The notes beneath the pieces are model-generated. The model was not told the DNA's origin and did no database searches. It worked only from the letters and a program-made list of their open reading frames with translations. The position numbers and the translations under genes are program-made. 64,000 nt of DNA. Source: CBDBCU01 sp965243185. Its GTDB lineage: Bacteria; Chloroflexota; Dehalococcoidia; Lucifugimonadales; UBA3495. Positions 60,925 through 64,000 of this stretch are shown here, piece by piece (within the stretch, counting starts at the first letter, position 1; the number at the start of each line of letters is the position of its first letter). The stretch lies in contig OZ251531.1 of the NCBI GenBank assembly GCA_965243185.1, positions 1,488,001 to 1,552,000 on the forward strand, read 5' to 3'.

Positions 60925-60930
60925 TATAAC

Positions 60931-61473
60931 TGCGAGGTCAGACCTAGCCCCGGGACGCCGGGTCTCAAAACGATACGCTAGCTTACCGTGAAATACAGCT
61001 CACAGCGCGCTGTGGACGCCCTCGGCCCCCGCGGCCGTCAAGCGTCCCGCTCCTAATCCCCGGGGAACCGGCCTAAGGCCCCGTAATTCCCCAACTGGAG
61101 CCGCGGAAAACGGCAAATCCCAACCGCCGCCAAACCGCTACCCCTTCCCTAAAGGAGCTGGAGTTAACAGGTTGACTGGAGGTGCGGTCAACCCCGGTAG
61201 CTGGACTGGGCCAACCCGCCGGTAGTGGCAACCATACCCAGCGGCGTTAGTAGCCAATCCAAGGTCCAATTGTCGGACGGCAACTGGGTCGGGAAACGTC
61301 GTGCTGGATGTACGCCGATGTTCCCCCTGACGCAGGCAACCCAATGGCCCCTTTGCCAACCCCCTCCCGCAAGGGCGGAACCTCCGGCCAGAGATTCCGC
61401 CCCGGCGCCCCTACCTAATGCTGATAAATACTAAACTCACCCGCCGGGGCAGCCAGGAGGTTCCTGCCCCGGC
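60931..61473 (+). ncRNA. Candidate structured RNA, about 540 nt
   Basis: No convincing gene in the 1.2 kb between the Uma2 and DUF1800 genes; this part follows a promoter and ends in a strong GC hairpin (61443-61473, CCGGGGCAG / CTGCCCCGG). Internal stems include CACAGC-GCGCTGTG (about 61002), CCCCGGGG/GGCC-TAA-GGCC (about 61060-61080) and the paired GTTGACTGG / CAACC stretches near 61170-61200. The start matches the 8.8 kb region (TTGACA, 35-36 nt, GCGAGG). No match to known large RNAs by eye. Confidence 0.3.
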
Positions 61474-61689
61474 CCTTTCCCGTACCTTATGCTGCCATCC
61501 ATCCCCGTTTTATACCTGCATTCCCACAGCAGCCCCTCCGCCAAAAAGTGTTGCCCTTCCTTTGTGCATTTGGCGAATCCAGCGTCCTCAGCTATCCGCC
61601 CCACCCCCGCCCCCGCCCCCCAATTCCCATTCTTACCTTATAATCACTATTAAAAACGATTCGATATTTAGAATTCCTTAAAAAAGGTG

Positions 61690-61718
61690 TTGACAGACCC
61701 GCCGCTATACCCTAAAAT
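61690..61718 (+). promoter_or_regulatory. Promoter of the DUF1800-DUF1501 unit
   Basis: TTGACA (61690-61695), 17 bp, TAAAAT (61713-61718). Confidence 0.7.
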
Positions 61719-61794
61719 CCCTGATAACCCTATGCGGGCGGCGGTAAAACCCGCCCGCCGGTTGACCCCATCCTTCTAAATAAGGAGGCAACGG

Positions 61795-63195
61795 ATGTCC
61801 CACAAAGATGACCTCGCTTTAATGGCCCACCTGATGCGACGGGCCGGCTTCGGCGCCAACCGCGACGAACTGGAAACCCTCGTCGCCCAGGGCTACGACG
61901 CCGTCGTCGACGAACTCGTCGATCCCCCGTCGGACCGCCACGGCGGCCAGGGCGAACTCCTGCTCCGCTACCATCCCGGCAGCCTGCTCCCCGGCGGCAA
62001 CCCGGTTATGGGCCAGGCCAACTGGCTCTATAACATGATTTCCACGGACAAGCCGCTCGAGGAGAAAATGGCCCTGTTCTGGCACCATGTGTTCGCGACC
62101 GGCAACGCCAAGCTGGACAACTGCGACCAGATGTTGACCCAGATTGAGATGTTCCGCCAGTGCGGGATGGGCAACTACCAGGAGCTGCTCCTCGAACTCT
62201 CCAAGAACCCGGCCATGATTTACTGGCTGGACAACAACGAAAACCACCGGGACGCGGTCAACGAGAACTGGGGCCGGGAACTCCTCGAGCTGTTCTCCAT
62301 GGGCGTCTCCAACTACACCGAAGTTGACGTCCGCGAAGCCTCCCGCGCCTTTACCGGCTGGACCATCCAGCCCAAGCTGCCCCGCCAGCCCTACGGCCGC
62401 TATCCTTGGAAGTTCGTCTATCGGGAGGAGGATCACGACTTCTCCGAAAAGACCTTCCTCGGCCAAACCGGCAACTTTAACGGCGAGGACATTATCGACA
62501 TCGTCGTCAAAGAGCCGGCCACCGCCCGCTTCATCTGCCGCCATCTCTACAACTTTTTTGTGGCCGATGAACCCCAGGTTCCGGCCTGGACGATCGAGCC
62601 GGCCCGGGACGAGGAAGCCCTCGACGCGATGTGCAAAGTCTTCGAGGAATCCGGCTACGAAATGCGGGAAGTCCTCCGCTTTATGCTGAAGTCTGACTTC
62701 TTTAAGGATGCCCGCTACTCCAAGATTAAGAGTCCGGCGGAAATCGTGGCCGGCACCCTTAAGATGGTCGGCGCTTACCAGTTCCCCGATCCCGGCCTCG
62801 CCCGGGTCTGCCGCGAACCCGGCTATATGGGGCAAGACATCCTCGACCCGCCCAGCGTGGAAGGCTGGCACACCGGCTCCGAGTGGATTAACAGCGGTTC
62901 CCTGTTGGCCCGCATCAACTTTGTCGCGGACAGCGTCACCAAAACTACCCAGCCGGGGATGCAGAGCATTATCGGCCACATCAAAGCCGAAAATGCCACC
63001 ACTCCCGACCAGCTCCTTGACGCCTGCCTCGACCACATGGGCTATCTCCAGCTCAGCGACGAAACCCGCGCCCAGCTCAGCGAACACGCCCAAGCCGGCG
63101 GCAATCTCGACTGGAACAACGAACCGGCCGCCGCCACGCGCATCGGTGAAATGATGGCTCTCATCAGCGCGACCACCGAGTACCAGTTCGCCTAG
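61795..63195 (+). CDS. DUF1800 protein
   Basis: 466 residues. DUF1800 landmarks: LMAHLMRRAGFGANRDEL at the start, EEKMALFWHHVFATG, YQELLLELSKNPAMIYWLD, ENWGRELLELFSMGVSNYTE, ASRAFTGWTIQP, HDFSEKTFLGQTGNFNGEDI, and YMGQDILDPPSVEGWHTGSE. No classical signal peptide is seen. AAGGAGG lies 7 nt before the ATG. The partner DUF1501 gene follows 81 nt later; these two gene families are almost always paired in bacteria. Function unknown, probably extracytoplasmic. Confidence 0.9.
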   Translation: MSHKDDLALMAHLMRRAGFGANRDELETLVAQGYDAVVDELVDPPSDRHGGQGELLLRYHPGSLLPGGNPVMGQANWLYNMISTDKPLEEKMALFWHHVFATGNAKLDNCDQMLTQIEMFRQCGMGNYQELLLELSKNPAMIYWLDNNENHRDAVNENWGRELLELFSMGVSNYTEVDVREASRAFTGWTIQPKLPRQPYGRYPWKFVYREEDHDFSEKTFLGQTGNFNGEDIIDIVVKEPATARFICRHLYNFFVADEPQVPAWTIEPARDEEALDAMCKVFEESGYEMREVLRFMLKSDFFKDARYSKIKSPAEIVAGTLKMVGAYQFPDPGLARVCREPGYMGQDILDPPSVEGWHTGSEWINSGSLLARINFVADSVTKTTQPGMQSIIGHIKAENATTPDQLLDACLDHMGYLQLSDETRAQLSEHAQAGGNLDWNNEPAAATRIGEMMALISATTEYQFA

Positions 63196-63276
63196 ATCCA
63201 ACCATCCCTTAAACCCGGGACGCCGCCATCCCGCGGCCTCCCGGGCTACCCGACCCAAAATTACCAGGAGGCTGAT

Positions 63277-64000
63277 ATGACTTCCACCAAGAAAGACCCG
63301 GTCGTCGTCGTGTTGCAGCTCACCGGCGGCAACGACTATATGAACACCGTCATCCCCTACAACGACGGCCTCTACTACGAAAACCGGCCCAATGTCGGTT
63401 ATCAGCGGGAGGAGATGCTGCCCCTGAACGACAACCTCGCCCTGATGCCCACGATGGGGCCGGTCAAGGAACTCTATGACCAGGGCAAGGTCGCCGTCAT
63501 CCACGGCATCGGCTACCCGGACTCCCCCCGCTCCCACTTCCGCTCGATGGACATCTGGCACACCTGTGAGCCGGACAAGGTCGGCACGGAAGGCTGGGCC
63601 GGACGCCTCGCCCGGGAACTCGACCCGCACAAGGAGAATGTGCTGACCGCCATCAACTTCGGGCATGGCTTGCCGCGGGCTTTGGCGGTCCCCGGCGTCC
63701 CCGTCGCCGCCATTTCCGACCTCGGCACTTACGGGCTGCTGACCGGCATCTCCGACCAGGAACAGCGCTCCAAGGCCCTTGACCTGTTCAGCCGGATGTA
63801 TTCCCCCACCGTGGGCGGCAGCTTTGTCACCGACTATCTGCGCTCCACCGGCACCGAAGCGATGATTGGCGCGGACATCGTTAAGGTCGCCCCGGAACGC
63901 TACTCCTCTAATGTGGAGTATCCCAGCTCCGCCATCGCCCAGCACCTGCGGGACATTGCCCAGGTCTATTTCGCCGACTTGGGGACGCGCATTTTCTACA
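63277..64000 (+). CDS. DUF1501 protein (partial)
   Basis: Starts at ATG 63277 (CAGGAGG 7-8 nt upstream) and runs off the right edge (241 codons present). Recognisable as a DUF1501 (sulfatase/alkaline-phosphatase-superfamily-like) protein: VVLQLTGGNDYMNTVIPYND near the N-terminus, VGYQREEMLPLNDNLALMPT, AVIHGIGYPDSPRSHFRSMD, then IWHTCEPDKV and EGWAGRLARELD. It lacks the twin-arginine signal often found in the family, in keeping with its partner. Operon with DUF1800. Confidence 0.88.
   Translation, partial: MTSTKKDPVVVVLQLTGGNDYMNTVIPYNDGLYYENRPNVGYQREEMLPLNDNLALMPTMGPVKELYDQGKVAVIHGIGYPDSPRSHFRSMDIWHTCEPDKVGTEGWAGRLARELDPHKENVLTAINFGHGLPRALAVPGVPVAAISDLGTYGLLTGISDQEQRSKALDLFSRMYSPTVGGSFVTDYLRSTGTEAMIGADIVKVAPERYSSNVEYPSSAIAQHLRDIAQVYFADLGTRIFY

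Noticed and set aside
60931..61473. tmRNA or RNase P RNA
   Set aside because: No tRNA-like ends or tag frame, and no GAGGAAAGTCC-type P RNA core.
61819..63945. 708-codon minus-strand open frame
   Set aside because: Shadow of the DUF1800 and DUF1501 genes on the plus strand; its residues mirror high-GC antisense frames.
1..64000. tRNA or rRNA genes
   Set aside because: None recognised on either strand.

Overview
The window is a GC-rich bacterial chromosome segment, best matched to a Chloroflexota lineage (SAR202/Dehalococcoidia-like or a related host-associated group). That is an inference from gene content: Uma2-type nuclease paralogs, paired DUF1800/DUF1501 genes, MutS2, HpcH/HpaI aldolase, FAH/Rieske and amidohydrolase genes, and many lipoproteins with Pro/Ala/Thr-rich linkers. 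There is no rRNA, tRNA or CRISPR array to confirm it. TTG and GTG starts are frequent, and several promoters are near-consensus (TTGACA, 16-18 bp, TATAAT-like).

Layout. 1-8.3 kb: a ricin-like lipoprotein, an amidohydrolase, a phage-tail-like lipoprotein and a large GLUG-repeat surface protein with a relic fragment upstream. 8.3-8.85 kb: a protein-free, hairpin-rich stretch that may be a structured RNA. 8.9-12 kb: a PaaK-like ligase and two Uma2 genes. 12-26.6 kb: housekeeping and metabolic genes (RmuC, MBL hydrolase, HpcH aldolase, DUF192, DUF2182, M50 protease, hydroxyisobutyrate-dehydrogenase-like) mixed with two members of a secreted-protein family. 26.6-37.2 kb: a tandem array of six membrane-anchored SGNH-hydrolase-like paralogs. 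37.2-47 kb: three more members of the secreted family, tgt, a TauE exporter, a nucleotidyltransferase/XRE pair and small membrane coiled-coil proteins. 47-51.5 kb: FAH hydrolase, Rieske protein, arylsulfotransferase-like lipoprotein. 51.6-55.3 kb: an IS element abutting a truncated Dam-type methylase, followed by a ParB-like gene and a putative nuclease gene (an eroded modification/defence island). 55.3-64 kb: PIG-L deacetylase, MutS2, a third Uma2 gene, a second protein-free structured-looking region, and the DUF1800/DUF1501 pair running off the right edge.

The main result is that two separate sets of exported-protein paralogs carry what look like ON/OFF switches. (1) The six SGNH genes have a poly-C tract at the same site just after the N-terminal membrane helix, of 6, 15, 19, 7, 5 and 26 C. 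The 19 and 26 tracts put the gene out of frame while the rest of the reading frame is intact, as in contingency loci that vary by slipped-strand mispairing. (2) Five paralogs of a secreted protein (near-identical N-terminal part, variable middle, basic Cys-containing tail) each sit behind a perfect 18-bp inverted repeat whose 7-8 nt centre reads either CCTTGACA or its exact reverse complement TGTCAAGG. Only the first orientation puts a consensus -35 hexamer 17 bp from the -10. Two loci read ON (12.2 and 37.5 kb) and three OFF (21.6, 42.0 and 46.0 kb); the 46.0 kb gene also carries a C7 frameshift. Together they suggest a phase-variable cell-surface island. No DNA invertase gene is visible in the window, and a pair of terminator hairpins shows the same loop flipping, so the flipping may be a general property of palindromes in this genome rather than a dedicated recombinase system.
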